A stretch of 64,000 bases of DNA. Source: Streptomyces himalayensis subsp. himalayensis (GTDB taxonomy: Bacteria > Actinomycetota > Actinomycetes > Streptomycetales > Streptomycetaceae). Position numbers and translations under genes: made by a program. Under the pieces are notes generated by a model that was not told the DNA's origin, did not search any database, and saw nothing but the letters and a program-made list of their open reading frames with translations. Below are positions 14,591 to 23,619 of the stretch, in pieces. The DNA is taken from the NCBI RefSeq assembly GCF_013778455.1, contig NZ_JACEHE010000001.1, positions 1-64,000 on the forward strand, read 5' to 3'. How positions within the stretch are numbered: position 1 is the stretch's first letter; each line of letters starts with the position of its first letter.

Positions 14591-15913
14591 GTGGTGACCA
14601 GCACAAAGCGCCCCAAGCCAGACCGGCGCACCTACGTTCTCGACACCAGCGTCCTGCTGGCCGACCCGAACGCCCTGTCCCGCTTCGACGAGCACGAGGT
14701 CGTGCTGCCCGTCGTGGTGGTCACGGAACTCGAGGCCAAGAGGCACCATCCTGAGCTCGGTTACTTCGCTCGGCAGGCCCTGCGCCTGCTCGACGACTTC
14801 CGGGTGAAGTACGGGCGCCTCGACGCCCCGATACCGATCGGGGACCTGGGCGGGACCGTCCGGGTCGAGCTGAACCACTCCGACCCCGCCGTGCTCCCGG
14901 CGGGATACCGGCTGGGGGACAACGACTCCCGGATCCTCGCGGTGGCCCGCAACCTCCAGGCCGAGGGGTACGACGTCACGGTCGTGTCGAAGGACCTGCC
15001 GCTGCGCATCAAGGCGTCGTCGGTGGGCCTGCTCGCCGAGGAGTACCGCGCGGAGCTCGCCATCACGGACTCCGGCTGGACGGGAATGTCCGAACTCACC
15101 CTTTCGGGAGAGCAGGTGGACCTCCTCTTCGAGGAGGAGACCCTGTATGTCCCGGAGGCGGCCGAGATTCCGGTGCACACCGGTCTGGTGATCCACTCGG
15201 AGCGGGGCAAGGCGCTGGGCCGGGTCACCTCGGAGGGCAACGTCCGTCTCGTACGCGGCGATCGGGAGGCGTTCGGCATCAAGGGCCGCAGCGCCGAGCA
15301 GCGCATCGCGCTGGATCTGCTGCTCGACCCGGACGTCGGGATCGTGTCGATGGGCGGCCGGGCCGGCACCGGCAAGTCGGCGCTGGCGCTGTGCGCGGGG
15401 CTCGAGGCCGTGCTGGAGCGCAGGCAGCACCAGAAGGTGATGGTCTTCCGGCCGCTGTACGCGGTGGGCGGGCAGGAGCTCGGCTATCTGCCGGGCTCCG
15501 AGGCCGAGAAAATGAGCCCCTGGGCGCAGGCGGTCTTCGACACCCTGTCCGCGGTGACGAGCCGGGAGGTCATCGAGGAGGTGACGGCGCGCGGGATGCT
15601 GGAGGTGCTGCCGCTCACCCACATCCGCGGCCGCTCCCTGCACGACGCCTTCGTGATCGTCGACGAGGCGCAGTCGCTGGAACGGAACGTCCTGCTGACC
15701 GTTCTGTCCCGGATCGGGGCGAACTCCCGTGTCGTACTGACCCATGACGTCGCCCAGCGCGACAATCTGCGGGTCGGCCGGTACGACGGAGTCGTCGCCG
15801 TCGTCGAGAAACTGAAGGGGCATCCGCTCTTCGCGCATGTCACGCTCACCCGGTCCGAGCGCTCGCAGATTGCGGCACTTGTGACCGAAATGCTGGAGGA
15901 CGGGCAGATCTGA
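14591..15913 (+). CDS. PIN domain-PhoH family ATPase
   Basis: 440-aa two-domain protein (PhoH2/YlaK type). The N-terminal PIN domain (residues 13-150) shows [15 protein letters not shown], the Glu in [10 protein letters not shown] and the Asp pair in [11 protein letters not shown], the acidic set of a nuclease. The C-terminal PhoH ATPase (about 230-440) has Walker [13 protein letters not shown] and Walker [11 protein letters not shown], with LTHDVAQRD as sensor region. Such proteins couple RNA unwinding to RNA cleavage and are fused versions of antitoxin-like partners. GTG start preceded by a GAGGGGG tract. Ends before a hairpin at 15972-16009. Confidence 0.9.
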   Translation: MVTSTKRPKPDRRTYVLDTSVLLADPNALSRFDEHEVVLPVVVVTELEAKRHHPELGYFARQALRLLDDFRVKYGRLDAPIPIGDLGGTVRVELNHSDPAVLPAGYRLGDNDSRILAVARNLQAEGYDVTVVSKDLPLRIKASSVGLLAEEYRAELAITDSGWTGMSELTLSGEQVDLLFEEETLYVPEAAEIPVHTGLVIHSERGKALGRVTSEGNVRLVRGDREAFGIKGRSAEQRIALDLLLDPDVGIVSMGGRAGTGKSALALCAGLEAVLERRQHQKVMVFRPLYAVGGQELGYLPGSEAEKMSPWAQAVFDTLSAVTSREVIEEVTARGMLEVLPLTHIRGRSLHDAFVIVDEAQSLERNVLLTVLSRIGANSRVVLTHDVAQRDNLRVGRYDGVVAVVEKLKGHPLFAHVTLTRSERSQIAALVTEMLEDGQI

Positions 15914-16340
15914 CCCATCCGTACCAGCCCGCCCCTGATCGCCCAATGAGTTGCGGTTACGCGGGAGTTGGCGCCGTCCGGCAAAGGCGTAGAGCCTAGC
16001 CGGGCGGCGTCTTGGCGTGTTCACTTTTCCGGAAAACTCCTGGGTCAAACGACGTGTGAGCTTTCACACGTACCTCAGAATTGCCTTGCAGTGTCCGGCT
16101 ACGGCAGTGTGTGGGTCCTGTCAGGCCCCGCATACGACACTTGTGTCCCGCCAGCAGTACGGCGTAACAGAACTACATAGAGACCGTCGTATGCCGCCCG
16201 AGCACCACGCGGCGCTCCCCGCAGGGGAGTTGCCCACCGGGCCCGTGCCTCCCGTGACCCGTCGTTGGGAGGCCAGTGCCAGGGGCACGATTGCGTCCGC
16301 GAGGGTCACCCACAAGCGGGCGATGCTGGAAGGAAACCGT
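15914..16340. other. Long intergenic region before the transglycosylase-like gene
   Basis: 427 bp with no convincing gene. It begins with the phoH terminator hairpin. From about 16015 it is locally less GC-rich (TTCACTTTTCCGGAAAACTC, AGCTTTCACACG), suggesting a promoter and a leader of some 200-300 nt before 16341. Streptomyces wall-hydrolase genes often have long leaders, but I could not recognise a known riboswitch. Confidence 0.5.
15972..16009 (+). terminator. phoH terminator hairpin
   Basis: CGCCGTCCGGC and GCCGGGCGGCG pair over 11 bp (one G-T), 58 bp after the stop. The following bases TCTTGG are only mildly U-rich. Confidence 0.6.
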
Positions 16341-17039
16341 GTGAGCCGGATCTCGGTCCGGGGATTCGCGGTGGCGTCCGCCACTGCGGTCACCACTGTT
16401 GGCGCCGTCGTGGGAGTTGCCTCGGGCAGCACCCAGCAGCCCTCGAACGACTTCGAGGCAACGGCAGGCGACGCGACCCTCCTCGCAGACATCCCCGCGG
16501 GCCAGCAGGCGCAGGTGCAGACCGCGTCGCTGACGCAGCAGGCCGACGCACAGGCCATCGCCGCCGACGCCGCCGCGAAGAAGTCCGCCGAGGAATCGGC
16601 GCGCAAGCGGGCCGCCGAGGACGCGATCGCCAAGCAGAAGGCCGCGGAGAAGGCCGAACAGGAGGCCAAGGAGCGCAAGGAGGCCGAGGAAGCGGCCAGC
16701 CGCAGCGCGGCCCGTGACGCCTCCGACTTCGCCACCCAGAGCTCGTACACCATCGCCGAGATACAGGCGATGGCACGGCAGATGGTCGCCGGCGACCAGT
16801 GGACGTGCTTCAGCAACATCGTGGACCACGAGTCCGACTGGAACTACAAGGCCGTCAACCCCTCATCGGGCGCCTACGGTCTCTTCCAGGCGCTGCCCGG
16901 CTCCAAGATGTCGTCCGCCGGCGCCGACTGGCAGACCAACCCTGCCACCCAGATCAAGTGGGGCCTGAACTACATGAACGAGCGCTACGGCAGCCCCTGC
17001 GGCGCCTGGTCGTTCTGGCAGGCCAACAACTGGTACTGA
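16341..17039 (+). CDS. Secreted transglycosylase-like cell-wall protein
   Basis: 232-aa exported protein. Residues 1-31 are a signal peptide (RGFAVASATAVTTVGAVVGV). Residues about 75-130 form a long Ala/Lys/Glu-rich coiled coil. The C-terminal 80 residues resemble SLT-like lysozyme folds of actinobacteria (MARQMVAGDQWTCFSNIVDH, then ESDWNYKAVNPSSGAYGLFQ), with the Glu of HESDWN as the likely catalytic acid, ending in GAWSFWQANNWY. It would cleave peptidoglycan glycan strands. The GTG start follows AAGGAAA; an ATG 18 bp upstream (16323) is also possible. A clear terminator follows. Confidence 0.85.
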   Translation: MSRISVRGFAVASATAVTTVGAVVGVASGSTQQPSNDFEATAGDATLLADIPAGQQAQVQTASLTQQADAQAIAADAAAKKSAEESARKRAAEDAIAKQKAAEKAEQEAKERKEAEEAASRSAARDASDFATQSSYTIAEIQAMARQMVAGDQWTCFSNIVDHESDWNYKAVNPSSGAYGLFQALPGSKMSSAGADWQTNPATQIKWGLNYMNERYGSPCGAWSFWQANNWY

Positions 17040-17072
17040 GCATCCCGGCCGCTCCTGAGCCGCTCAACCTTA

Positions 17073-17107
17073 CGAAGCCCCTCACCGTCCTACGGTGGGG
17101 GGCTTCG
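17073..17107 (+). terminator. Strong hairpin after the transglycosylase-like gene
   Basis: CGAAGCCCCTCACCGT and ACGGTGGGGGGCTTCG form a 16-bp stem with one G-T pair and a 3-nt loop, 34 bp after the stop. Confidence 0.75.
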
Positions 17108-17175
17108 GCCATGTACGGTCGGACCGGACCACTCCGGGGGGAGTGGTGGGGACATACGGGGGGAAGAGGACGGAT

Positions 17176-18561
17176 ATGTCGCGAGTGCCAGGGTGGCTCG
17201 ACCGGCTCGGCGCCGGAGTGAGCCGTATGGGAGAGCGGCTGGCCGAGCGCCGCGCTCAAGCCGAGAAGGAGGACGCGGACGACGGGCTCCCGCCGGTCGG
17301 CGGCGACCTCTCCGATCCGGCTGCCGGCCATGAGATGCCGCCCACGTCCGGTCAGGGCTCCGGCCCGGCCGATGTCCCGGCAGGGACGCCCGTCGCTCCC
17401 GGTGTCATCACCCGGCCCGATCCCGCCGCCGCCGTGCCCTGGGGTGTGCGCGTCGCGGCCGAGGCCGGCTGGCGGATGCTCGTCCTCGCGGGCACTCTCT
17501 GGGTGCTGATGCGGGTCATCAGCGCCGTGCAACTGGTAGTGCTGGCGTTCGTGGCCGCTCTGCTCATCACCGCACTGCTGCAGCCCACCGTGGCGCGGCT
17601 GCGCAGGTACGGCGTGCCCCGCGGGCCGGCCACCGCACTCACCGCGGTCCTCGGGTTCGTCGTGATGGGCCTCGTCGGCTGGTTCGTGACCTGGCAGGTC
17701 ATCGAGAACATCGACAACCTCTCCGACCAGGTCCAGGACGGCATCGAAGAGCTCAGGAACTGGCTGCTCAACAGCCCGTTCCATGTGACGGAGACGCAGA
17801 TCAACGAGATCGCCAAGAATCTGCGTGAGGCGATCAGCTCGAATACGGAAGCGATCACGTCCGCGGGACTGGAAGGCGTCACGGTCGTCGTCGAGGCGCT
17901 GACCGGGATCCTGCTCGCGATGTTCTCGACGCTGTTCCTGCTCTACGACGGGCGGCGCGTCTGGGAGTGGACGCTCAAGCTGGTCCCCGCGAACGCCCGC
18001 CCGGGTGTCGCGGGTGCGGGGCCGCGGGCCTGGCGGACGCTGACGGCGTATGTGCGCGGCACGGTGGTAGTGGCACTGATCGACGCCATCTTCATCGGGC
18101 TCGGCATCTACTTCCTCGATGTGCCGATGGCCGTGCCGCTGGCCGTCTTCATCTTCCTGTTCGCGTTCATCCCGCTGGTGGGTGCCGTGGTGTCGGGCGC
18201 GCTGGCGGTGGTGGTCGCGCTGGTGACGCAGGGGGTCTTCACGGCACTCATGACGCTGGTGGTGGTGCTGGCGGTCCAGCAGATCGAGGGCCACATCCTG
18301 CAGCCGTTCATCCTGGGACGCGCGGTTCGCGTGCATCCGCTCGCGGTCGTGCTGTCGGTCGCCGCGGGTGGGATGGTGGCGGGGATCGGGGGAGCGGTGG
18401 TGGCGGTGCCGCTTGTCGCGGTGACCAATACCGTCGTCGGGTATCTGCGGGCGTACGACCGGGGAGTCGCCGGGCTTCGGCAGTCGCCGCGGCCCCATGG
18501 GTCCACTGCCGCGGGCGTTGCGCCGACGGAGCGTCCGCCTTCTTCTGGCGGGGCGCCTTAG
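17176..18561 (+). CDS. AI-2E family transporter (membrane permease)
   Basis: 461-aa multi-pass protein of the AI-2E/PerM family. A hydrophilic, Pro/Asp-rich N-terminus of about 85 residues precedes two helices (WRMLVLAGTLWVLMRVISAV onwards), a soluble extracytoplasmic loop (about 165-250, NIDNLSDQVQDGIEELRNW), and five or six further helices. These include the family motif VQQIEGHILQPFILGRAVRVHP. Members export small solutes or ions; the name is historical and no substrate can be given. The ATG at 17176 follows GAAGAGGA. It sits between a terminator and an interspersed repeat, so it is probably monocistronic. Confidence 0.88.
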   Translation: MSRVPGWLDRLGAGVSRMGERLAERRAQAEKEDADDGLPPVGGDLSDPAAGHEMPPTSGQGSGPADVPAGTPVAPGVITRPDPAAAVPWGVRVAAEAGWRMLVLAGTLWVLMRVISAVQLVVLAFVAALLITALLQPTVARLRRYGVPRGPATALTAVLGFVVMGLVGWFVTWQVIENIDNLSDQVQDGIEELRNWLLNSPFHVTETQINEIAKNLREAISSNTEAITSAGLEGVTVVVEALTGILLAMFSTLFLLYDGRRVWEWTLKLVPANARPGVAGAGPRAWRTLTAYVRGTVVVALIDAIFIGLGIYFLDVPMAVPLAVFIFLFAFIPLVGAVVSGALAVVVALVTQGVFTALMTLVVVLAVQQIEGHILQPFILGRAVRVHPLAVVLSVAAGGMVAGIGGAVVAVPLVAVTNTVVGYLRAYDRGVAGLRQSPRPHGSTAAGVAPTERPPSSGGAP

Positions 18562-18566
18562 GGGTC

Positions 18567-18662
18567 GGCGGCTTCGCCGGACGGGCTGACTTCAGCCCGT
18601 CCGGCGCTTGAGGACGAGCCCGTTAGGGCGACAGGGGGTCTGGGGGCACAGCCCCCAGACGG
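18567..18662. repeat. Streptomyces interspersed intergenic repeat with terminator hairpin
   Basis: The stretch CAGCCCGTCCGGCGCTTGAG onwards, followed by GGGGGTCTGGGGGCACAGCC, is a form widely scattered between genes in Streptomyces genomes (recognised from memory). Its end, GTCTGGGGGC-ACA-GCCCCCAGAC (18638-18660), is a perfect hairpin serving as bidirectional terminator between the AI-2E gene and ahpD. Confidence 0.75.
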
Positions 18663-18671
18663 GAAGCGGGC

Positions 18672-19205
18672 CTACTCGGCCAGCACCGCCTCCGCATCCA
18701 GCGTCGTACCGACCGCCTGGATCACTGCCGCGATCTTGAAGGCCTCCTGGACCGTCTCGCGGTCGACGCCCGCCTTGCGGAGCACCTGCTCGTGGGAGTC
18801 GAGGCACTGCCCGCAGCCGTTGATCGCGGACACCGCGAGGGACCACAGCTCGAAGTCGGTCTTGTCCACGCCGGGGTTGCCGATGACGTTCATCCGCAGA
18901 CCGGCGCGCAGCGTCCCGTACTCCGGGTCGGAGAGCAGGTGGCGCGTCCGGTAGAAGACGTTGTTCATCGCCATGACGGCGGCGGCCGACTTCGCCGCGG
19001 CGTACGCCTCGGGCGAGAGGTTCGCCTTCGCCTCGGGCTCCAGCTCACGCAGGACGCGGGGGGACCGGGATGCGATCGCGCACGCGAGCACCGTGCCCCA
19101 CAGCTGCTGCTGCGGCAGTTCGGAGTTGCCGATCACCGAACCAAGGTTCAGGCGCAGGTCCTTGGCGTAGTCCGGTACGGCGGACTTCAGTTCGTCGAGA
19201 GCCAT
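18672..19205 (-). CDS. ahpD: Alkyl hydroperoxide reductase AhpD
   Basis: 177-aa alkylhydroperoxidase [10 protein letters not shown] gives the catalytic C131-x-x-C134 plus H138 relay, matching the M. tuberculosis enzyme spacing. It reduces peroxides and regenerates AhpC in place of AhpF, taking electrons from the lipoamide system. The ATG at 19203-19205 lies 16 bp downstream of the ahpC stop, so ahpC and ahpD form one operon, divergent from oxyR. Length is normal. Confidence 0.95.
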   Translation of the reverse strand: MALDELKSAVPDYAKDLRLNLGSVIGNSELPQQQLWGTVLACAIASRSPRVLRELEPEAKANLSPEAYAAAKSAAAVMAMNNVFYRTRHLLSDPEYGTLRAGLRMNVIGNPGVDKTDFELWSLAVSAINGCGQCLDSHEQVLRKAGVDRETVQEAFKIAAVIQAVGTTLDAEAVLAE

Positions 19206-19221
19206 GTCAGTCAGACCTCGT

Positions 19222-19776
19222 TCACTCGCCGGAGAGGAGCTTGACCGGGTCGAGGGTGTCCTCGCCCTGCTTCCAGTTGCACGGGCACAGCTCGTCGGTC
19301 TGCAGCGCGTCGAGGACCCGCAGGACCTCCTTGGGGTTACGGCCGACGGAGCCCGCAGTCACCATGGTGAACTGAATCTCGTTGTTCGGGTCGACGATGA
19401 AGACCGCGCGCTGCGCGAAGCCGTCCTCGCCCTCGACGCCGCAGTCGCGCATCAGCTCGTGCTTGGAGTCGGCCAGCATCGGGAAGGGCAGGTCACGCAG
19501 GTCGGCGTGGTCCTTGCGCCAGGCGTGGTGGACGAACTCGGAGTCGCCGGAGACACCGAGGATCTGGGCGTCGCGGTCGGCGAACTCGTCGTTCAGCTTG
19601 CCGAAGGCCGCGATCTCGGTGGGGCACACGAAGGTGAAGTCCTTCGGCCAGAAAAACACCACGCGCCAGTTGCCCTCGTAGGACTTGTGGTTGATCTGCT
19701 CGAACTCCTTGCCGCTCTCCAGCGACACACAAGCAGTCAGGTCGTACGTGGGAAACTGGTCACCGACAGTGAGCAC
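19222..19776 (-). CDS. ahpC: Peroxiredoxin AhpC
   Basis: 184-aa typical 2-Cys peroxiredoxin. The peroxidatic Cys is C51 in [11 protein letters not shown]. The resolving Cys region is [10 protein letters not shown] (C164/C166) near the C-terminus, as in the actinobacterial AhpC with its extra Cys. It reduces hydrogen and organic peroxides in the cytoplasm and is recycled by the adjacent AhpD. The GTG start has AAGGAG 6-11 nt upstream. Transcribed away from oxyR and, from work on Streptomyces, expected to be controlled by it. Confidence 0.95.
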   Translation of the reverse strand: MLTVGDQFPTYDLTACVSLESGKEFEQINHKSYEGNWRVVFFWPKDFTFVCPTEIAAFGKLNDEFADRDAQILGVSGDSEFVHHAWRKDHADLRDLPFPMLADSKHELMRDCGVEGEDGFAQRAVFIVDPNNEIQFTMVTAGSVGRNPKEVLRVLDALQTDELCPCNWKQGEDTLDPVKLLSGE

Positions 19777-19993
19777 GCGCTCTCCTTGCAGCAAAAGGGA
19801 ACCCCGCTTGCGGGATTTCCATGGGTTGGACTGATCACGAGGGTGGCACACGCTGCATTGATTAGTGAAATAGCTAGACTCGGTCAGGTTGATTGATGGT
19901 GGCTATCAGTAGCGGTAGGTAATCGATGGCGGCAAGCGATACGGGGCGGCAAGCGGTGTGCGGTGACGGTCCCTGCAGGGTGGTGAGCGACAG
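19777..19993. promoter_or_regulatory. ahpC-oxyR divergent promoter region
   Basis: 217 bp between two divergent starts, with an unusually AT-rich core (TGATTAGTGAAATAGCTAGA, then GATTGATGGTGGCTATCAGT, around 19857-19910). GATAG/CTATC half-sites (ATAGCTA, GCTATCA) fit the ATAG/CTAT half-site pattern of OxyR-type operators. The exact operator was not proven. Confidence 0.6.
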
Positions 19994-20950
19994 GTGAGTA
20001 AGCGGAGTGCGGCGCCGGGCGGCGGACGGGCACGCCAGCCCACCTTCGCGCAGCTGCGCGCCTTCGCCGCCGTGGCCGAGCATCTGCACTTCCGGGACGC
20101 GGCTGCCGCGATCGGCATGAGCCAGCCCGCGCTGTCCGGCGCCGTCTCGGCGCTGGAGGAGGTGCTCGACGTACAGCTGCTGGAGCGGACCACGCGCAAG
20201 GTGCTCCTGTCACCCGCGGGGGAGCGGCTCGCCGCGCGGGCGAAGGCCGTGCTGGCCGAGGTCGGGGCGCTCCTCGAGGAGGCCGAGGCGGTCCGTGCGC
20301 CCTTCACGGGCGAACTGAGGCTCGGTGTGATCCCTACCGTGGCCCCGTATCTGCTGCCGACCGTGCTGCGGCTGCTCCACGACACGTACCCGGACCTCGA
20401 TCTCCAGGTGCATGAGGAGCAGACCGCGTCCCTGCTGGACGGGCTGGCCGCTGGGCGGCTCGATCTGCTGCTCCTCGCGGTGCCCCTCGGCGTCCCCGGC
20501 GTCACCGAACTGCCGTTGTTCGACGAGGACTTCGTGCTCGTCACTCCGCTCGACCACTGGCTCGGCGGGCGCGAGGGGATTCCGCGGGAGGCCCTGCGGG
20601 AGCTGAAGCTGCTGCTGCTTGACGAGGGGCACTGTCTGCGGGACCAGGCCCTCGACATCTGCCGGGAGGTGGGCCGCGACGACGCTCCGGTGACGACGAC
20701 CGCGGCCGGCCTCTCGACGCTTGTGCAGCTCGTCGCGGGCGGTGTCGGTGTGACGCTGCTGCCGCGGACGGCCGTGAAGGTGGAGACCAGTCGCAGCAAT
20801 CAGCTGCTCGCCGGTTACTTCGCGGAGCCCGCGCCGAGTCGGCGTATCGCCCTGGTGATGCGGACGGGGGCTGCGCGGTGCGCGGAGTACGAGGAGCTTG
20901 CCGGTGCCCTGCGGGAGGCGTTGCGGCCGCTGCCCGTGCGGGTGCTCTGA
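19994..20950 (+). CDS. oxyR: LysR-type peroxide regulator OxyR
   Basis: 318-aa LysR-family regulator. The N-terminal winged helix-turn-helix (TFAQLRAFAAVAEHLHFRDA, then ALSGAVSALEEVLDVQLLER) is followed by the inducer-binding domain. LLLLDEGHCLRDQALDIC contains the two redox-active cysteines (C214 and C223) that form a disulfide on peroxide exposure. It activates ahpC-ahpD from the shared promoter region and likely its own gene. GTG start. Length and order match the Streptomyces locus. Confidence 0.95.
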   Translation: MSKRSAAPGGGRARQPTFAQLRAFAAVAEHLHFRDAAAAIGMSQPALSGAVSALEEVLDVQLLERTTRKVLLSPAGERLAARAKAVLAEVGALLEEAEAVRAPFTGELRLGVIPTVAPYLLPTVLRLLHDTYPDLDLQVHEEQTASLLDGLAAGRLDLLLLAVPLGVPGVTELPLFDEDFVLVTPLDHWLGGREGIPREALRELKLLLLDEGHCLRDQALDICREVGRDDAPVTTTAAGLSTLVQLVAGGVGVTLLPRTAVKVETSRSNQLLAGYFAEPAPSRRIALVMRTGAARCAEYEELAGALREALRPLPVRVL

Positions 20951-21166
20951 CCTGCGCCGACGACGCCGGGACGGCTGTCCGCAGCCGTGCGGCTGAGCGG
21001 CATTCGTGATGCTGTGGGCCGGTTGTGAGCCGTTCGCGCGCAACCTTCCGGGCGCTCGGCTCGTCGGTTCCATGGGGACAGGTGCTCATTCTCACGTCCG
21101 GAAAAGACCGGATCGGGAGACCTTTGCCCCAGGGTGCGGTGTTAGCTTTCTGAGCTGACTTGGCCG

Positions 21167-21205
21167 GTATGCCTGTGAGGTCGCTGATGCGCCTGTGAGG
21201 CATAC
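21167..21205. promoter_or_regulatory. Inverted and direct repeats upstream of the PBP gene
   Basis: GTATGCCT and AGGCATAC form an 8-bp dyad whose spacer contains two copies of a GCCTGTGAGG word (21171 and 21191). It ends 33 bp before the PBP start and may be an operator or a 5'-leader hairpin. Confidence 0.4.
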
Positions 21206-21238
21206 GCAGACGAGAACGAAGCGGAGCTGAACGGACGC

Positions 21239-23533
21239 ATGGGACGAGCGGAAGAGCGACGAGCGCGGCAGCGCGGTGCGCGCCGGGCGGCGCACGTGCG
21301 CTCCTCCGGCGCCGAACGTGGGGTGATACGCCGCCTCTTCACCTGGAAGAAGATCCTCGGCACGTTCTTCGGACTCTGCCTGCTGGGCATGGGCGCCTTC
21401 GTCGTCCTGTACATGGTCGTGGATGTGCCCAAGGGCAACGCGGACGCTCAGAAGCAGAGCAACATCTACAAGTACAGCGATGGCTCGGTGCTCGTACGCA
21501 CCGGTGCGGTCAACCGCGAGATCGTGGAACTGGCCGATGTCCCCAAGGAGGTCCAGCGGACCTTCGTCGCTGCCGAGAACAAGTCCTTCTACAGGGACGC
21601 CGGCGTCGACTTCAAGGGCACCGCCCGCGGTCTCATCAACACCCTGTCCGGCAAGGGCAAGCAGGGTGGTTCGACGATCACCCAGCAGTACGTGAAGAAC
21701 TACTACCTGAGCCAGGACCAGACCGTCACGCGCAAGCTGAAGGAGCTGGTCATCTCGCTCAAGGTCGACCAGCAGTACTCCAAGGGCGACATCCTCGCCG
21801 GTTACATCAACACCAGCTACTACGGGCGCGGCGCCTACGGCATCCAGGCCGCGGCCCAGGCGTACTACGGCGTCGACGCGAGCGAGCTGAACGTGGCGCA
21901 GGGCGCGTATCTCGCCGCGCTGCTGCAGGCCCCGAGCCAGTACGACTGGGCGGACGCGTCGGACGAGGGCCGGAAGCTCGTCAAGGCGCGCTGGAAGTAC
22001 GTCCTGAACAACATGGTCGAGGAGGGGTGGCTGGACGCCTCCCAGGCTCAGGACCTGAAGTTCCCCGTCCCGGACGACCCCAAGGCGGCGCCCGGTCTGG
22101 AGGGCCAGACCGGCTATCTGGTGAAGGCGGCCGACGAGGCGCTGGAGAGGCAGCTCGTCTCCCAGGGCACCGCCGCCGACATGGACGAGGCCAAGGCGGT
22201 GGTCGACGCCGGCGGCTGGACCGTCACGCTCAACATCGACGAGAAGAAGCAGAAGCTGCTGGAGAAGGCCGTCAAGGCGAAGCTCACCAGCCGGCTGGAC
22301 CCCGAGAAGCGCAAGGTCGACGCGAACGTCCAGGCCGGTGCCGCGTCCGTCGACCCGAAGACGGGCAAGGTCCTCGCGCTCTACGGCGGCCAGGACTACA
22401 CCAAGCACTACCTCAACAACGCCACCCGTCGTGACTACCAGGTCGCCTCGACCTTCAAGCCGCTGATCCTCGCGTCCGCGCTGGAGAACGGCTCCGAGAC
22501 GCAGGACGGCCGGCCGATCACGGCGTCCACGGTCTACGACGGCACGAGCGAGCGCCCCGTCGTGGACGACGGCCGAAAGGTCGGATTCGCGCCGCCGAAC
22601 GAGGACGACGTCAACTACGGCGACGTCTCCGTGCAGACGGCGATGAACAAGTCCATCAACTCCGTCTTCGCTCAGATGGGCGTCGACGTCGGCATGGACG
22701 AGGTCATGAAGACCGCGGGCGAGCTCGGCATGGACGTCGACGGCCTGCAGTCCGTGCCCGCCCAGACCCTCGGCTCCATGGGCGCGAGCCCGCTGGAGAT
22801 GGCCGGCGTCTATGCGACCCTCGACAACCACGGCAAGAAGGTCACCCCGGCGATCGTGAAGTCCGCCGAGCACAAGGACCGCGAGGTCGACTTCCCGGAC
22901 CCGATCGGCGAGCAGGTGATCAGCCGCGAGGCCGCCGACTCCGTGACCTCCGTGCTCACCGGCGTGGTGGACGACGGTACGGCCCGGCTCTCGGTGCGTG
23001 AGGCCCCGAACCGGGGCGGCCAGCAGGTGGCGGGCAAGACGGGTACGTCCGACAACAACAAGTCGGCCTGGTTCACCGGTTACACGCCGAAGCTGGTCAC
23101 CTCGGTCGGACTGTTCGGCGAGGGCGCCGTGGGCACCGCGAACGAGAGCAAGCAGGTCACGCTGAAGGGCGCGGCGGGCGGCGGCCGTGTCAACGGTGGC
23201 GGCTTCCCGGCCGAGATATGGGCGGCGTACACCTTCGGCGCGATGGGTTCGACGAGCGAGTTCGACCTCGACACGGACATGGGTGCGGCCGTGACGCCGA
23301 CCGTCGAGCCCACGCCGACCGTCGAGGAGACGCCGTCGGACACGCCCTCGGCGCCGGAGACCAGTGCGGAGCCGTCGACCGAGGCGCCGACGAGTGCGGT
23401 GCCCACGGAGGAGCCGACCGTCGAGCCGACGGACGGGGCCACGACTCGACAGCCGACGGCGCCGGCGACCACGCCGACGTTCGGGATCCCGGAGAATCCC
23501 GATGACAGTCGGGGTGACGGGGACTCCGGCTGA
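21239..23533 (+). CDS. Bifunctional class A penicillin-binding protein
   Basis: 764-aa peptidoglycan synthase. A cytoplasmic basic N-terminus, one membrane helix (about 42-63), then a GT51 glycosyltransferase (AAENKSFYRDAGVDFKG, GGSTITQQYVKNYYLS, AYLAALLQAPSQYD). The transpeptidase domain has S404-TFK407, the SxN motif in NKSINSVF and K600-TGT in AGKTGTSDNNK. A Thr/Glu/Pro-rich tail of about 75 residues follows, typical of streptomycete PBPs. It polymerises and cross-links lipid II-derived glycan. The ATG start is preceded by GAGCTGAACGG. Ends at a strong terminator. Confidence 0.93.
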   Translation: MGRAEERRARQRGARRAAHVRSSGAERGVIRRLFTWKKILGTFFGLCLLGMGAFVVLYMVVDVPKGNADAQKQSNIYKYSDGSVLVRTGAVNREIVELADVPKEVQRTFVAAENKSFYRDAGVDFKGTARGLINTLSGKGKQGGSTITQQYVKNYYLSQDQTVTRKLKELVISLKVDQQYSKGDILAGYINTSYYGRGAYGIQAAAQAYYGVDASELNVAQGAYLAALLQAPSQYDWADASDEGRKLVKARWKYVLNNMVEEGWLDASQAQDLKFPVPDDPKAAPGLEGQTGYLVKAADEALERQLVSQGTAADMDEAKAVVDAGGWTVTLNIDEKKQKLLEKAVKAKLTSRLDPEKRKVDANVQAGAASVDPKTGKVLALYGGQDYTKHYLNNATRRDYQVASTFKPLILASALENGSETQDGRPITASTVYDGTSERPVVDDGRKVGFAPPNEDDVNYGDVSVQTAMNKSINSVFAQMGVDVGMDEVMKTAGELGMDVDGLQSVPAQTLGSMGASPLEMAGVYATLDNHGKKVTPAIVKSAEHKDREVDFPDPIGEQVISREAADSVTSVLTGVVDDGTARLSVREAPNRGGQQVAGKTGTSDNNKSAWFTGYTPKLVTSVGLFGEGAVGTANESKQVTLKGAAGGGRVNGGGFPAEIWAAYTFGAMGSTSEFDLDTDMGAAVTPTVEPTPTVEETPSDTPSAPETSAEPSTEAPTSAVPTEEPTVEPTDGATTRQPTAPATTPTFGIPENPDDSRGDGDSG

Positions 23534-23550
23534 CAGGCTGCGGCGCAAGC

Positions 23551-23587
23551 CGAAGGCGCCCGGAACTGAAGGTTCCGGGCGCCTTCG
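23551..23587. terminator. 16-bp hairpin between convergent PBP and catalase genes
   Basis: CGAAGGCGCCCGGAAC and GTTCCGGGCGCCTTCG pair perfectly around TGAAG, placed between two convergent stops, so it likely works in both directions. Confidence 0.85.
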
Positions 23588-23619
23588 CGTCGGGGTGCGG
23601 TGCCCGACGCGTGAGGGAG

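Noticed and set aside
16015-16340. Possible c-di-AMP (ydaO) riboswitch before the secreted transglycosylase-like gene
   Set aside because: Streptomyces wall-hydrolase genes can carry this riboswitch, but I could not find its conserved sequence blocks in the leader, only generic GC hairpins.
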